Shown: positions 18,378 to 26,899 of the stretch, piece by piece
Layout of the letters: the number at the start of each line of letters is the position of its first letter
Numbering within the stretch: the first letter of the stretch is position 1
From: Mycolicibacterium sp. P9-64
GTDB taxonomy: Bacteria; Actinomycetota; Actinomycetes; Mycobacteriales; Mycobacteriaceae
Assembly (NCBI RefSeq): GCF_008329605.1
Contig: NZ_NPKO01000003.1
Location: forward strand, 682,001 to 746,000
Reading direction: 5' to 3'
DNA length: 64,000 bases
Translations under genes and position numbers: made by a program
The notes under the pieces: model-generated
What the model saw: the letters and a program-made list of their open reading frames with translations, nothing else
Databases searched by the model: none
Told to the model about the DNA's origin: nothing

Positions 18378-19751
18378 TCAGGCGATGCGGAGCAATTTCT
18401 TGTTGGCGAACTCGTCGAGTCCGAGCCGGCCGAGTTCGCGACCGATTCCGGAGGCCTTTACCCCGCCGAACGGCAGGTTCGCCTTGCTCCGAATCAGCGA
18501 GTTGACGCCTACCATGCCGGCTTCGAGCCGGTTCGCGACGTCGGCAGCCACGTCGGGGTTCTCCGTGAATACCGCTGAACCCAAACCGAATCGAGAATCG
18601 TTGGCCAACTGAACGGCTTCGTCGACGGAGCCCACCTTGTACAGTACGGCCACGGGCCCGAATAGCTCTTCGCCGTAGGCCCGCATATCTGCGGTAACGC
18701 CCGACAGCACCGTTGCGGGATAGAAGGCTCCTGGCCCCTCGGGGACCACACCACCCAGGTGCAGGGTGGCACCCTTTACGACCGCGTCGTCAACCTGTCC
18801 GGCAATCTCTTCACGCCCCGACGTCGACGCCATCGGCCCGAGTTTGGTCGATGCCTGAAGCGGGTCCCCGCCGGACCACCGACCGGCACGCTCGACGAAC
18901 GCGTGCAGGAAACGATCCCAAACGTCAGCGTGCACGATGATTCGCTTGGACGAAGTGCAGGACTGTCCGGCGTTCATGAACCGACCCGTCTCGGCGAGGT
19001 CGAGCGCCTTGTCGAGATCAGCGTCTGCCAAGACGATGAACGGATCCGATCCGCCGAGCTCCAGAACGCACTTCTTGAGATGACGGCCGGCCTGCGCGGC
19101 GACGGTGCGCCCCGCCTCCTCCGAACCGGTCAGCGACACGCCATGAATCCGCGGGTCGGCGATGAGGGTGGCAATTTGGTCGGACGTCGCCATGAGGTTC
19201 TCGTAAACACCCTGCGGCGCACCAGCTTCAACCACGATTCTCTCGACCAGCAGCGCGAGTTGAGTACACGAGCGGGCATGCTTCAGCAGGATTGGATTAC
19301 CCAGCACGAGGTTGGGCGCAACGAAACGAGCCACCTGGTAGAGGGGAAAGTTCCACGGCATGATGCCCAGAATCGGACCGATCGAGCTGGTGCGGAGCAC
19401 TGCCCTGCCACCATCGGTGACGGTCAACTCCTCGTCGCGCAGCAGTGTCGGTCCCTCGTCGGCGTAGTAGTCGAAGATCGAGGCGGCGAGCTCGACTTCA
19501 CCCTCGGCCTGGGTGATCGGCTTGCCCATCTCCGTGACCATCGTGCGCGCCAGCTCGGCCTTGTGTTCGCGGTGCAAATCGGCGATTCGGCTGAGCAACG
19601 CCGCCCGTTCGTCAGCGGTGGCCGCGGCCCACTTTTCGTGGGCACTGTCGGCGCGCGCCAGAGCAGTCGACACCTGCTCGTCAGCCATCATCGTGTGCTG
19701 CGAAATCGTGCCGCCACTAAGGGGGTTTACGGTTTCATAGGTCGTCGGCAC
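18378..19751 (-). CDS. NAD(P)-dependent aldehyde dehydrogenase (succinate-semialdehyde-dehydrogenase-like)
   Basis: The start is set at the GTG at 19751, because AAGGAG lies five bases upstream; the longer frame overlaps the monooxygenase gene and is not coding. The 457 residues keep the ALDH core: K157 in LLKHA for cofactor, general base E231 in LELGGSDPF and nucleophile C265 in NAGQSCTSSK. Length and the GILGIMPWNFPLYQ segment resemble GabD/Sad-type semialdehyde dehydrogenases. In this operon it would oxidise an aldehyde released after ester cleavage of a Baeyer-Villiger product. Confidence 0.9.
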   Translation of the reverse strand: MPTTYETVNPLSGGTISQHTMMADEQVSTALARADSAHEKWAAATADERAALLSRIADLHREHKAELARTMVTEMGKPITQAEGEVELAASIFDYYADEGPTLLRDEELTVTDGGRAVLRTSSIGPILGIMPWNFPLYQVARFVAPNLVLGNPILLKHARSCTQLALLVERIVVEAGAPQGVYENLMATSDQIATLIADPRIHGVSLTGSEEAGRTVAAQAGRHLKKCVLELGGSDPFIVLADADLDKALDLAETGRFMNAGQSCTSSKRIIVHADVWDRFLHAFVERAGRWSGGDPLQASTKLGPMASTSGREEIAGQVDDAVVKGATLHLGGVVPEGPGAFYPATVLSGVTADMRAYGEELFGPVAVLYKVGSVDEAVQLANDSRFGLGSAVFTENPDVAADVANRLEAGMVGVNSLIRSKANLPFGGVKASGIGRELGRLGLDEFANKKLLRIA

Positions 19752-19777
19752 ATCTACTCCTTGGTCGGTCGTGGTGC

Positions 19778-21403
19778 TCAGGCAGTGGCGGGTACGTGGA
19801 TCTGGTAGCCCGGGTAGCCCTGGGCAATCTCGGTTTCGGCTGTCTCGATGAACTGGTCCAGGCCTGCCACGAAGAAGTTGGCGGTTCTCGGCTTTCGCTT
19901 TCCCGGGATGTTGGACCCGAAGATCCAGGAGCCCGTTTCGAGGAACAGCGAGCCCTCGAGGGCATCCAGACACCTCTGCAGCCAGGCCGCCTCGGTTTCG
20001 GGGCTTAGCTCTATCGACGCTCCCGGGGTGTTCATCACGGTCGCGATCGTCTGGCTGATCCACTGCGCCTGGATCCCAATGGCTGGAGGGTTGTTCACGA
20101 AGGGTCCGTTGGGCCCGAGGATCATGAACATGTTGGGAAAGCCGCTCACGGTCATGCCAAGGTGGCTGCGCGGGCCCTCACTCCAATGCTCGTTGAGCGA
20201 TTCACCACGCCGTCCAACGATGTTGAGGCCGCGATAGCTGCCGTCGACCGCGTCGAACCCGGTGGCCAGGACCAGCACGTCCAGCTCGTGAAATGTGCCG
20301 TCCTCGGTGACGATGCCCTGCTCGGTGAACTCCTTGATGGGGTTCTCTCCAGTGGCGACCAACGTGACGTTCGGCTGGTTGAAGATCTCGAAGTACCCGG
20401 AATCGGTGATGGGTCTGCGGGCGAAGACCTCTGAGGGCGTCAACTTGCGGGCGGTCTCGGGATCCTTGACTGTCTGCGCGATCTTTCGGCGGATGAAGTT
20501 CGCCGCCTCGTCGTTGGCGTCCCGGTTTTCGTAGACGTCGCAGAAGGTTTCGTTGATGAAGGTGTAGTTGCCGCCCTTCTGCCACGCGGCTTCGAAGATG
20601 GCCTCGCGTTCCTCGGCTGAGACACTGAACGTTCCGCGTTCGTACTCTTCGTCGATGCCGAAACCCAGCTTGACCCGACGAAACTCCTCCCATCGCTCCT
20701 GGCACCTCGCCTTGAATTCACCCATCTCTTCGGGCGTCCAGGCACGGTTGCCGGCGGGGATGCTGTACTGCGCGGTGCGCTGAAAGGATGTCAGGTGCTT
20801 GACCGACTTGGCCGCCTCGGTCAGAAACTGCACCCCGGTGGAGCCATTGCCGATTACTGCGACGCGCTTACCTGCCACGTCCAAGCCCTCGGGCCAGTCC
20901 GCGGTGTGCGCGACGCGCCCCTTGAAGTTCTCGATTCCGGGGAACGACGGGATGTTCAGTCGGGACAGCAGGCCCAACGCGGTGATCAAGAACCGTGAGC
21001 GCAGCCGTCCCCTGTCGGTCTCCAGGAGCCAGGTTTGCGAGTCCTCATCGAAAGTCGCACTGCGCAACTCGGTTTCGAGCTCGAACTTCGACCTCAGCTG
21101 CCACATGTCGACGGCATCCTCGAGATACTGTCGGATCTCAGGGCCGGTCACGTAACGCATCGTCCAATTCGTAGCGTGATACAGCTCTTCTTCGAACGGC
21201 AGCTGATACATGAAACTTTGGGTGTCGGAGAGCGCGCCCGGATACCGATTCCAGTACCAAGTACCTCCGATGCCCGGGGCCTTGTCGATGACGATGGCGT
21301 CGAGCCCGAGATCCTTGGTCATTCGGCGCAGCGCCGCAATTCCCCCGAATCCGGCACCCACGATGACGACATCGAGCTCGCGAATCGCTTCTTTCTGAAA
21401 CAC
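19778..21403 (-). CDS. Baeyer-Villiger-type flavin monooxygenase
   Basis: This is a 541-residue protein from the GTG at 21403, which follows GAGAGGAAA; the frame could reach an ATG at 21433. It has the FAD motif VIVGAGFGGIAALRR and GIGGTWYWNRYPG. The Baeyer-Villiger fingerprint F-x-G-x3-H-T-x2-W-P is present as FKGRVAHTADWPEG, followed by the NADPH-binding GNGSTG. These enzymes insert oxygen next to a ketone to form an ester or lactone. It is the first gene of the leftward run with ALDH and FAH. The neighbourhood gives a logical sequence: ketone to ester or lactone, then aldehyde oxidation and acyl hydrolysis. The native substrate is unknown. Confidence 0.9.
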   Translation of the reverse strand: MFQKEAIRELDVVIVGAGFGGIAALRRMTKDLGLDAIVIDKAPGIGGTWYWNRYPGALSDTQSFMYQLPFEEELYHATNWTMRYVTGPEIRQYLEDAVDMWQLRSKFELETELRSATFDEDSQTWLLETDRGRLRSRFLITALGLLSRLNIPSFPGIENFKGRVAHTADWPEGLDVAGKRVAVIGNGSTGVQFLTEAAKSVKHLTSFQRTAQYSIPAGNRAWTPEEMGEFKARCQERWEEFRRVKLGFGIDEEYERGTFSVSAEEREAIFEAAWQKGGNYTFINETFCDVYENRDANDEAANFIRRKIAQTVKDPETARKLTPSEVFARRPITDSGYFEIFNQPNVTLVATGENPIKEFTEQGIVTEDGTFHELDVLVLATGFDAVDGSYRGLNIVGRRGESLNEHWSEGPRSHLGMTVSGFPNMFMILGPNGPFVNNPPAIGIQAQWISQTIATVMNTPGASIELSPETEAAWLQRCLDALEGSLFLETGSWIFGSNIPGKRKPRTANFFVAGLDQFIETAETEIAQGYPGYQIHVPATA

Positions 21404-21575
21404 GACGCATTTCCTCTCTACGTGATTGATCATGCGCCCATTCGGGGGATATCAAAATATTGATCCGCAGCTGCGGGAAGTTGCTCCGGTGCGAATTTGA
21501 TGTTGACGACGTTACCCGCGTCACATGCCCTTTCCTAGCCGCCATTGTTACTAGATTGCCGGTCCACTATTGCTG

Positions 21576-22523
21576 TCACGGCAATTGGCCGGCGGGGTTG
21601 CCCGATGCGTCGGACTCCGCCAAACCGGCGGGATGCGGGTTTAGGTACTGCAGCGCCGCCTGGACCGCGGGCGACGGACTCGTCGTGCGCCACGCGACAC
21701 GTAGATGGACGTCCGGCACCCTTGCAGAGTCCTCCGGTGCCAGCTTGACGAAGACCACGTCGGGACTGGTGGTCCGGCGGCCGACCGATCCGAGTGCAAG
21801 ATGGCACCCGACGTCGGCACTGACCAGTGCGATACACGACGGCGTGTCCGGAGCGAACTGCACGTTGTCGATGGCTTTGCCATAAGCGAATCCGAGCCTC
21901 CAGAGGCGATCGGTGGTGATTGATCCACCGGAGTAGGGCAGCGAGACGAACGGTTCGCCAGCCACATCACCAAAGTTGATCGTTTCCGCCGAGGCCAGCC
22001 GATGAGTTCGGGGCAACGCAACGACGAGCGAGTCCAGCATCAACACTCGCGAGGAGATGCCGGGAGGCAACTGATCCCACCGTCCCAACGCGACGTCAGT
22101 GGCGCCGTCGACGAGATTCTGCATGGCCGGTCGCGAGATCGGTTGCGATGCCAATTCCACACGGATGCCTGGGTTTTCAGCACGCATACGACGGGCGAGA
22201 GCCACCACGATTGGATGTGCTGCGACACCGCTGAACTCCACGCGGAGCACGCCAAGCTCGCCCTTGGTCACCGCCGCCACGGTGTTTGCCGCCCTCCGCA
22301 TTGCGGACAACGCCTCCCGCGCGGGATCGATCAGGGCCAGGCCGGCCTCGGTCAGCGCTACCGTCCGCGTATTTCTTTCGAAGAGCCGAGCACCCAGCTC
22401 AGTCTCCAAGCTGCTGATGGTTCGACTCAAAGGCGCTTGCGCCATGAACAGTTGACTGGCTGCTCGTCCGAAGTGCAGGTGCTCAGAGACCGCCAGGAAT
22501 GCTTCGAGCTGCTTGACCTCCAC
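21576..22523 (-). CDS. LysR-family transcriptional regulator
   Basis: This 315-residue protein has a typical N-terminal winged helix (LEAFLAVSEHLHFGRAASQLFMAQAPLSRTI) and a C-terminal periplasmic-binding-like effector domain (VLRVEFSGVAAHPIVVALARR). It is transcribed away from the D-2-hydroxyacid dehydrogenase gene. The 270-bp gap between them holds a regulon-type site and a 25-bp palindrome over a probable promoter. LysR regulators usually control the divergent gene in response to a pathway metabolite, so the dehydrogenase is the first candidate target; the leftward monooxygenase operon is the second. Confidence 0.92.
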   Translation of the reverse strand: MEVKQLEAFLAVSEHLHFGRAASQLFMAQAPLSRTISSLETELGARLFERNTRTVALTEAGLALIDPAREALSAMRRAANTVAAVTKGELGVLRVEFSGVAAHPIVVALARRMRAENPGIRVELASQPISRPAMQNLVDGATDVALGRWDQLPPGISSRVLMLDSLVVALPRTHRLASAETINFGDVAGEPFVSLPYSGGSITTDRLWRLGFAYGKAIDNVQFAPDTPSCIALVSADVGCHLALGSVGRRTTSPDVVFVKLAPEDSARVPDVHLRVAWRTTSPSPAVQAALQYLNPHPAGLAESDASGNPAGQLP

Positions 22524-22554
22524 GACGGACCTCCAGTTTCCATCTCACTCGATA

Positions 22555-22577
22555 GTAACCTAACGGCCGTTCGTTAG
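22555..22577 (-). promoter_or_regulatory. Putative regulon operator, copy B
   Basis: On the minus strand the site reads CTAACGAACGGCCG followed by TTAGGTTAC. It has the same half-sites as the copy at 29965-29987, with the 4-base spacer insert. It lies 31 bp upstream of the LysR start. Confidence 0.5.
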
Positions 22578-22702
22578 GAAGAGGTCTATGGCGGCACCAG
22601 GAGTCGGTCGACATCCACGCCGGGTGCCCGGTTGACGATGCGGACATCGTTGCGCGAACAGCACTACAGCAACCCCAATACCGAAATAGTAAGTCTTTGT
22701 CA

Positions 22703-22736
22703 TTGACACTGGCCGAATTCCGAAACTAAATTCGGC
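22703..22736 (+). promoter_or_regulatory. Likely promoter with overlapping palindrome, D-2-hydroxyacid dehydrogenase gene
   Basis: TTGACA at 22703-22708 and TAAATT at 22727-22732 are 18 bases apart and could be -35 and -10 boxes. A perfect palindrome, GCCGAATT (22712-22719), nine bases, AATTCGGC (22729-22736), lies over the spacer and the -10 box. That is a good position for a repressor or a LysR-type regulator. Confidence 0.5.
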
Positions 22737-22793
22737 GGGACGGCGTGGCAGAAAACGCGCGCATCTCGTCTCTACTATGGATTGAGTTTGGCC

Positions 22794-23774
22794 ATGCCTT
22801 CTAGCGAAGTTCTCTCACCAATGGTGAATGAAAAGCGGGACGTAGTTACGATCCTGGTCGCGCCACATCAATTCCCCAATTTGGAACGCGAGGAGGCCCT
22901 GGCCCGCGAATTTAGCGCACGGCTGATTCCAGCTGAAGATCGCGACGAGTTCCGCGCTGCAATACCGGAGGCGACCCTGGTTCTCGTCACGCCCTACGCC
23001 CGGGTCGAGGCCGTCGACTTCCAAGCAATGACCCGCTGCCTCGCCGTCATCCGGTACGGCATCGGGTATGACAACATCGACGTAGCGGCTGCACGTGCGG
23101 CAGGCATTCCGGTGTCGATCGTGCCGGGTGCCTCCAGCGAAGAGGTCGCCTCGCACGCGTTCACCATGGGACTGTCCTTGGCGCGTCGAATTCCACAGGG
23201 ACAGACCGCGATTGCGAACGGCGCGTGGGCGGGCAGGATCGCGTACGACGCACCCAGGTTCTCCGAGCTGGACGTCGCAGTCATCGGTATGGGCCGCATC
23301 GGCGCACAGGTTGCACGGTGGTACGCAGGGCTCGGCTGTAACACTCGCGCCTTCGATCCCTTCGTCACCTTTGACGACATTCCAAAGGCTTCGCTGATCG
23401 AGCTACTAGAACAGTCCGACGTCATTTCGCTGCACGTCCCCTTGACCGAAGGCACCCGAAACCTCGTCGACGCCAACGTTCTCAACCGCATGCGGACGGG
23501 CGCGGTGATCGTCAACGTCTCCCGCGGTGGCTTGATCGACGAGGCAGCCTTGGCCCAAGCACTGCATTCTGGACAGATCGCCGGCGCCGGGCTCGACACC
23601 TTCGTCACCGAACCCCTGTCCGGAGACCATCCGCTGCGCCACGCGCCGAACGTCATCATGACCCCACACGTTGCGTGGCGATCCAATCGCGCGGTGGAAT
23701 CGTTGCAGGGAAGCGTCGTGGACCGATGCCGGCAGGCTTTGACCGGCCAGCAGTTGTCCGATCTCGTGAGTTAA
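22794..23774 (+). CDS. D-isomer-specific 2-hydroxyacid dehydrogenase
   Basis: This protein has about 326 residues from the ATG at 22794; a TTG at 22782 and an ATG at 22821 are alternatives with no clear ribosome site. The Rossmann motif is VIGMGRIGAQVARW. The catalytic trio of the family is present as Arg in VNVSRGGLIDE, Glu in the following segment (DTFVTEPLS) and His in MTPHVAWRS. It reduces a 2-keto acid to the D-2-hydroxy acid, or the reverse, with NAD(P)H. It diverges from the LysR gene. It may work with the FAD/Fe-S 2-hydroxyacid dehydrogenase at 14.5-17.4 kb. Confidence 0.88.
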   Translation: MPSSEVLSPMVNEKRDVVTILVAPHQFPNLEREEALAREFSARLIPAEDRDEFRAAIPEATLVLVTPYARVEAVDFQAMTRCLAVIRYGIGYDNIDVAAARAAGIPVSIVPGASSEEVASHAFTMGLSLARRIPQGQTAIANGAWAGRIAYDAPRFSELDVAVIGMGRIGAQVARWYAGLGCNTRAFDPFVTFDDIPKASLIELLEQSDVISLHVPLTEGTRNLVDANVLNRMRTGAVIVNVSRGGLIDEAALAQALHSGQIAGAGLDTFVTEPLSGDHPLRHAPNVIMTPHVAWRSNRAVESLQGSVVDRCRQALTGQQLSDLVS

Positions 23775-23850
23775 TCCGTGGTTTCGTCGCGGCTCGCTCT
23801 CAGCTGCCGACTGGCTCCCCCGCCGGTAGTCCACGCGGCGGCTCGGTAAC

Positions 23851-24213
23851 GTGAGCGCCACCCACCAACGGCAATTCCGCAATGCCGAGTCGTGGGACTG
23901 GCGGCTCATGGCTCGCTGCCGCACCGCAGACCCTTCCCTCTTCTTCCACCCTGATGGGGAGCGCGGTCATGCCCGCCACGGTCGACAACGCGTGGCCAAG
24001 CAGATTTGCGCCGAATGTCCCGTTCTGAGCGAATGCCGGGACCACTCAATAGTTTTCGAAGAGCCGTTCGGAACTTGGGGTGGCTTGACCGAAGAAGAGC
24101 GCGGTACCTTGTTGCCAGCACGAGTGCTCAACATCCGGACTCATCGCGGCGACGGACCAGTTGGCCAAGAAGACACTCCACCGCCAGTGCCAATGAGAGG
24201 CCAACCTTCGTGA
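23851..24213 (+). CDS. WhiB-family Fe-S transcription factor
   Basis: This 120-residue protein has the four WhiB cysteines in standard spacing: C23, C53-x2-C56 and C62. It also has the GTWGGLTEEER turn used to contact the sigma factor. A glycine/proline-rich tail follows instead of the usual basic AT-hook tail, so its DNA contact may differ. The start is the GTG at 23851; no strong ribosome site is visible. WhiB proteins bind a [4Fe-4S] cluster and work with the primary sigma factor in response to redox or NO. It is convergent with the MFS gene and is probably an accessory WhiB paralogue. Confidence 0.87.
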   Translation: MSATHQRQFRNAESWDWRLMARCRTADPSLFFHPDGERGHARHGRQRVAKQICAECPVLSECRDHSIVFEEPFGTWGGLTEEERGTLLPARVLNIRTHRGDGPVGQEDTPPPVPMRGQPS

Positions 24214-24222
24214 GGGTTGCCG

Positions 24223-25404
24223 CTACGGCCTAGCGACGACCTTTGCAGCGCCCGCGCAGATCACCATCGCGGCGATCGGCAGGATGAATGCGCCGTTGAG
24301 TGAGAGCGTGTCGGCCAACCAGCCCACGACGGCCGGGCCGGCGAGGACAGCCAGATAGCCTGCTCCCACGACTCTCGCGAGAACCGTTGCAGACGCGCCT
24401 GGCGTGTTGCCGGCGGCCGTGAAAACCTGTGGCACACAACCCGCTAGACCAAGTCCGAGCAAGATCCAACCCACGCACGCGATTGGTAGCACCGTCGCCT
24501 GGGTGACGACGACGAGGCCAGTCACGCACACGAGCGATCCCCACCGCACGACCCTCACCGGTCCGACATGCTCAGCCACACGGTCGATGCTGAATCTGCC
24601 CACCGTCATCGCGGAAACGAAACAAGCGAGGGCCAAGGCACCGGAACTCGGTGTCGCACCGAGGTGTTGCTGAGCGTGCAGGCTGCTCCAGTCCATCGCC
24701 GACCCCTCGGTCAGCAATAAGAGGAACGCCAGCCCGCCAAGTACGACTAGGCGCCAACGCGATTGGGCGGCCGGCGCTTCGATGCCATCAGTTGTCCCGT
24801 CGGCTACGGTCGCAGCGTAGGGCGTTGAGCGGCGTACTAGTGTCGGCGCGGCAGCGCAACACATGGCCAAGGCAATGAGGGTGGCCGTTGCTGCCGTTGC
24901 GAGCACGCTGATTCCCGCTGCGAGGGCTCCGACGCCGAGCAATGCGCCGATGACATTGCCGATCGAGAACATGCCATGGAATGACGCCATGATCGGCCGT
25001 CGATATCCACGTTCGACTTCGACTGCAGAAGCGTTCATGCCGACTTCGCCGATGCCCACCGCAAGGCCAAGGAAGAGAGCAGATGCCGCCACCGTCAGCC
25101 AGGTTGACAGGATCAATGGAGGCACGAGAGTCACGGCCATGGCACCGACGCCGAGGGTGGCAACACGTCCACTACCGAATCTATCGACGGCATATCCGCT
25201 GATCTGCATACCGAGGAACGCGCCAACACCTAGGACGAGCAAGACGGCGCCCATCATCGTGGACGTGGCGCCGATTGCGTGCTTCACGACGGGTAGGTAC
25301 GCCGCCCACAGGCCGAGAACCACACCGAAGGCGACGAAGACGGCGGCGGTGGCGACTCGATGACGCGTTGGCTGACGATGCGAAACTGCGCTGACAGCGC
25401 TCAT
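24223..25404 (-). CDS. Major facilitator superfamily transporter
   Basis: This 393-residue protein has about twelve hydrophobic segments. The loop between TM2 and TM3 holds GYAVDRFGSGRVATLG, the MFS motif A form. The closest family in memory is the YfcJ/inner-membrane MFS group of sugar-like or drug-like exporters. It follows the VOC gene by 54 bp on the same strand, so the two are probably co-transcribed under operator copy E. Export or import of the substrate handled by the P450 operon is a reasonable guess; direction cannot be told. Confidence 0.85.
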   Translation of the reverse strand: MSAVSAVSHRQPTRHRVATAAVFVAFGVVLGLWAAYLPVVKHAIGATSTMMGAVLLVLGVGAFLGMQISGYAVDRFGSGRVATLGVGAMAVTLVPPLILSTWLTVAASALFLGLAVGIGEVGMNASAVEVERGYRRPIMASFHGMFSIGNVIGALLGVGALAAGISVLATAATATLIALAMCCAAAPTLVRRSTPYAATVADGTTDGIEAPAAQSRWRLVVLGGLAFLLLLTEGSAMDWSSLHAQQHLGATPSSGALALACFVSAMTVGRFSIDRVAEHVGPVRVVRWGSLVCVTGLVVVTQATVLPIACVGWILLGLGLAGCVPQVFTAAGNTPGASATVLARVVGAGYLAVLAGPAVVGWLADTLSLNGAFILPIAAMVICAGAAKVVARP

Positions 25405-25458
25405 GACATGAATTCCCTAGAAAACAGTGCAGGACGCAGATGTTGAGACGACGGCCCG

Positions 25459-25986
25459 TTACGCCGGTGCCCAGCGGGGCAGCGCCATGCGCAGTTCCGT
25501 GTTGGCCTCGTACGGAAGTCCCGGCTGCCACTGAATGAGTTCGAGGACTAGTCCCCAGTCCGTGCGAAAGTAGGCCCACAGCAGTCCATCCAACGGGTCG
25601 CCTTCTTCTCTGATGATCTGGGAGATCGCATGCGTATCGGGCCGGGCGGTTAATTCCTCACTGGCAGCATGAATGTCATCGACGTGCATGCACAGATGCC
25701 AGCCACCAGGGTCAGCCGGTCGTGGCGCCCGGTCCGGTAAGTCAGCGGTGCGGTTCGAGTATTCGAGGAGTTCGAGATTGAACGAGTCACCGAGCACGAG
25801 GTTCGCTTGGCGCAGCGTTCCGCGCTCGGGCCCGGAGTCGCCGGGCCAGACATATCCGAAATCGTCGTACGGCCCGGCTTTGATGACGACGTCGAATCCA
25901 AGAGCGTCGACGAAGAAGTCGACGGCTTGGTCGAGATCCGGAACTGCCATACCGACGTGGTCGAACGCGCGCTTCGCCTTGATCAT
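25459..25986 (-). CDS. VOC (glyoxalase/dioxygenase) superfamily protein
   Basis: The start is the ATG at 25986, with GGAGGA four bases upstream. The 175 residues contain a typical VOC opening (FDHVGMAVPDLDQAVDFFVDALGF) and a second module (WHLCMHVDDIHAASEEL...LVLELIQW). The candidate metal ligands are H in FDHVG, E in NLELLEY, H in GWHLCMHV and E in LVLELIQW, the 2His-2Glu pattern of glyoxalase/epimerase enzymes. Possible reactions include isomerisation, epimerisation or ring-cleaving dioxygenation. Its promoter carries operator copy E, linking it to the P450 and sugar operons. Confidence 0.83.
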   Translation of the reverse strand: MIKAKRAFDHVGMAVPDLDQAVDFFVDALGFDVVIKAGPYDDFGYVWPGDSGPERGTLRQANLVLGDSFNLELLEYSNRTADLPDRAPRPADPGGWHLCMHVDDIHAASEELTARPDTHAISQIIREEGDPLDGLLWAYFRTDWGLVLELIQWQPGLPYEANTELRMALPRWAPA

Positions 25987-26059
25987 CAATTCCTCCAACA
26001 GTTGTAGCGATTCCGAGGCCGGTCGACCTGACCGGCAGGCCAGCGATATATCTTGTTAA

Positions 26060-26074
26060 CTTACGTTAGTTAGT
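26060..26074 (-). promoter_or_regulatory. Putative regulon operator, copy E
   Basis: CTTACGTTAGTTAGT lies 74 bp upstream of the VOC gene start, downstream of the TetR stop. Its ACGTTAGTTAGT core differs in one base from copies A and D. The sequence ACTTACGTTAGT around it is a near-perfect 12-base palindrome, typical of a TetR-type site. Confidence 0.5.
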
Positions 26075-26122
26075 ACGTCATGGGCCGCGAGGGGCCACCC
26101 TCTTTTACTGCAGCGCATGGCC

Positions 26123-26899
26123 CTAAATGGGCAGCGCGAGTATCTGGCGACTGATCAATACGGCCTGATCGGCACCAGTCGACACCGCGTCGGGCGAGAA
26201 GTCCTGACCGAACCAGCGCGTCGACCCCTCTAGCACCGTCATCACGACCTTGACGCGACGCTCGGTTTCGGAGATGCCCATGTCCTGAGCGGCGGCAATG
26301 TACAGCGCCTCGTATCGATCGATCCACTCGTTGACGTTCTCGCTGAGCTCGCCCGGAAGGATGTGGGCGTTGCGGTCCGTCGCGACGATCAGGTCCCAAA
26401 GATTGCTCTCGGGGAGTTCGACCTGGCGGGTGAAGTGCAAGCGCACCATGGCATCCCAGAACGAGTCAGCATCGGCAGCATCGGCAACAGCGTCAACGAG
26501 GGCCTGAGTAAATCCGTGAAACTGCCACCGCAGGGACTCGGAGATGATTTCGTCGCGGCCGCCCGGAAAGTGCGTATAGATACTGGGGGCCTTGATGTCG
26601 AGTTCCTTGGCCAACGTCCGCATGCTGACCGAGTCCATGCCGTGGCTGACACACAGCGCCAGGAATGCCTCCAGGACACGCCGTTTCGCCGGCGACATGC
26701 TGTCCCGGTCCGTTTTGTCGAATTGCCGCGTGAGTTCCTCGAGCGCAGGCAGACGGAACGAGTCGTCATGGACAGCCGTCGCATCCTGGGTGCTCACCGT
26801 CACAATCGTAACCGCCGGACAGCTGGAAAGGCTGATTGGGTGCATTGACGTGGCCATTTCCTTCGACGTCTCTGGGTGCACACCCGAAGAAATGGGCAT
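26123..26899 (-). CDS. TetR-family transcriptional regulator
   Basis: The longest form has 258 residues. Its ATG at 26899 shares one base with the P450 stop (TGATG), which favours coupled translation; a shorter start at the GTG at 26797 is possible and would remove 34 residues before the fold. The DNA-binding domain is GMDSVSMRTLAKELDIKAPSIYTHFPGGRDEII, and the rest is a helical ligand domain. Its place as the last gene of the reductase-P450 operon makes it the best candidate for the protein that reads the repeated ACGTTAGGTAGT sites, including the one in its own operon promoter. This is inference. Confidence 0.9.
   Translation of the reverse strand: MPISSGVHPETSKEMATSMHPISLSSCPAVTIVTVSTQDATAVHDDSFRLPALEELTRQFDKTDRDSMSPAKRRVLEAFLALCVSHGMDSVSMRTLAKELDIKAPSIYTHFPGGRDEIISESLRWQFHGFTQALVDAVADAADADSFWDAMVRLHFTRQVELPESNLWDLIVATDRNAHILPGELSENVNEWIDRYEALYIAAAQDMGISETERRVKVVMTVLEGSTRWFGQDFSPDAVSTGADQAVLISRQILALPI

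Noticed and set aside
19752..20063. N-terminal extension of the aldehyde dehydrogenase frame
   Set aside because: It overlaps the Baeyer-Villiger monooxygenase gene and is not ALDH-like; AAGGAG sits before the GTG at 19751.
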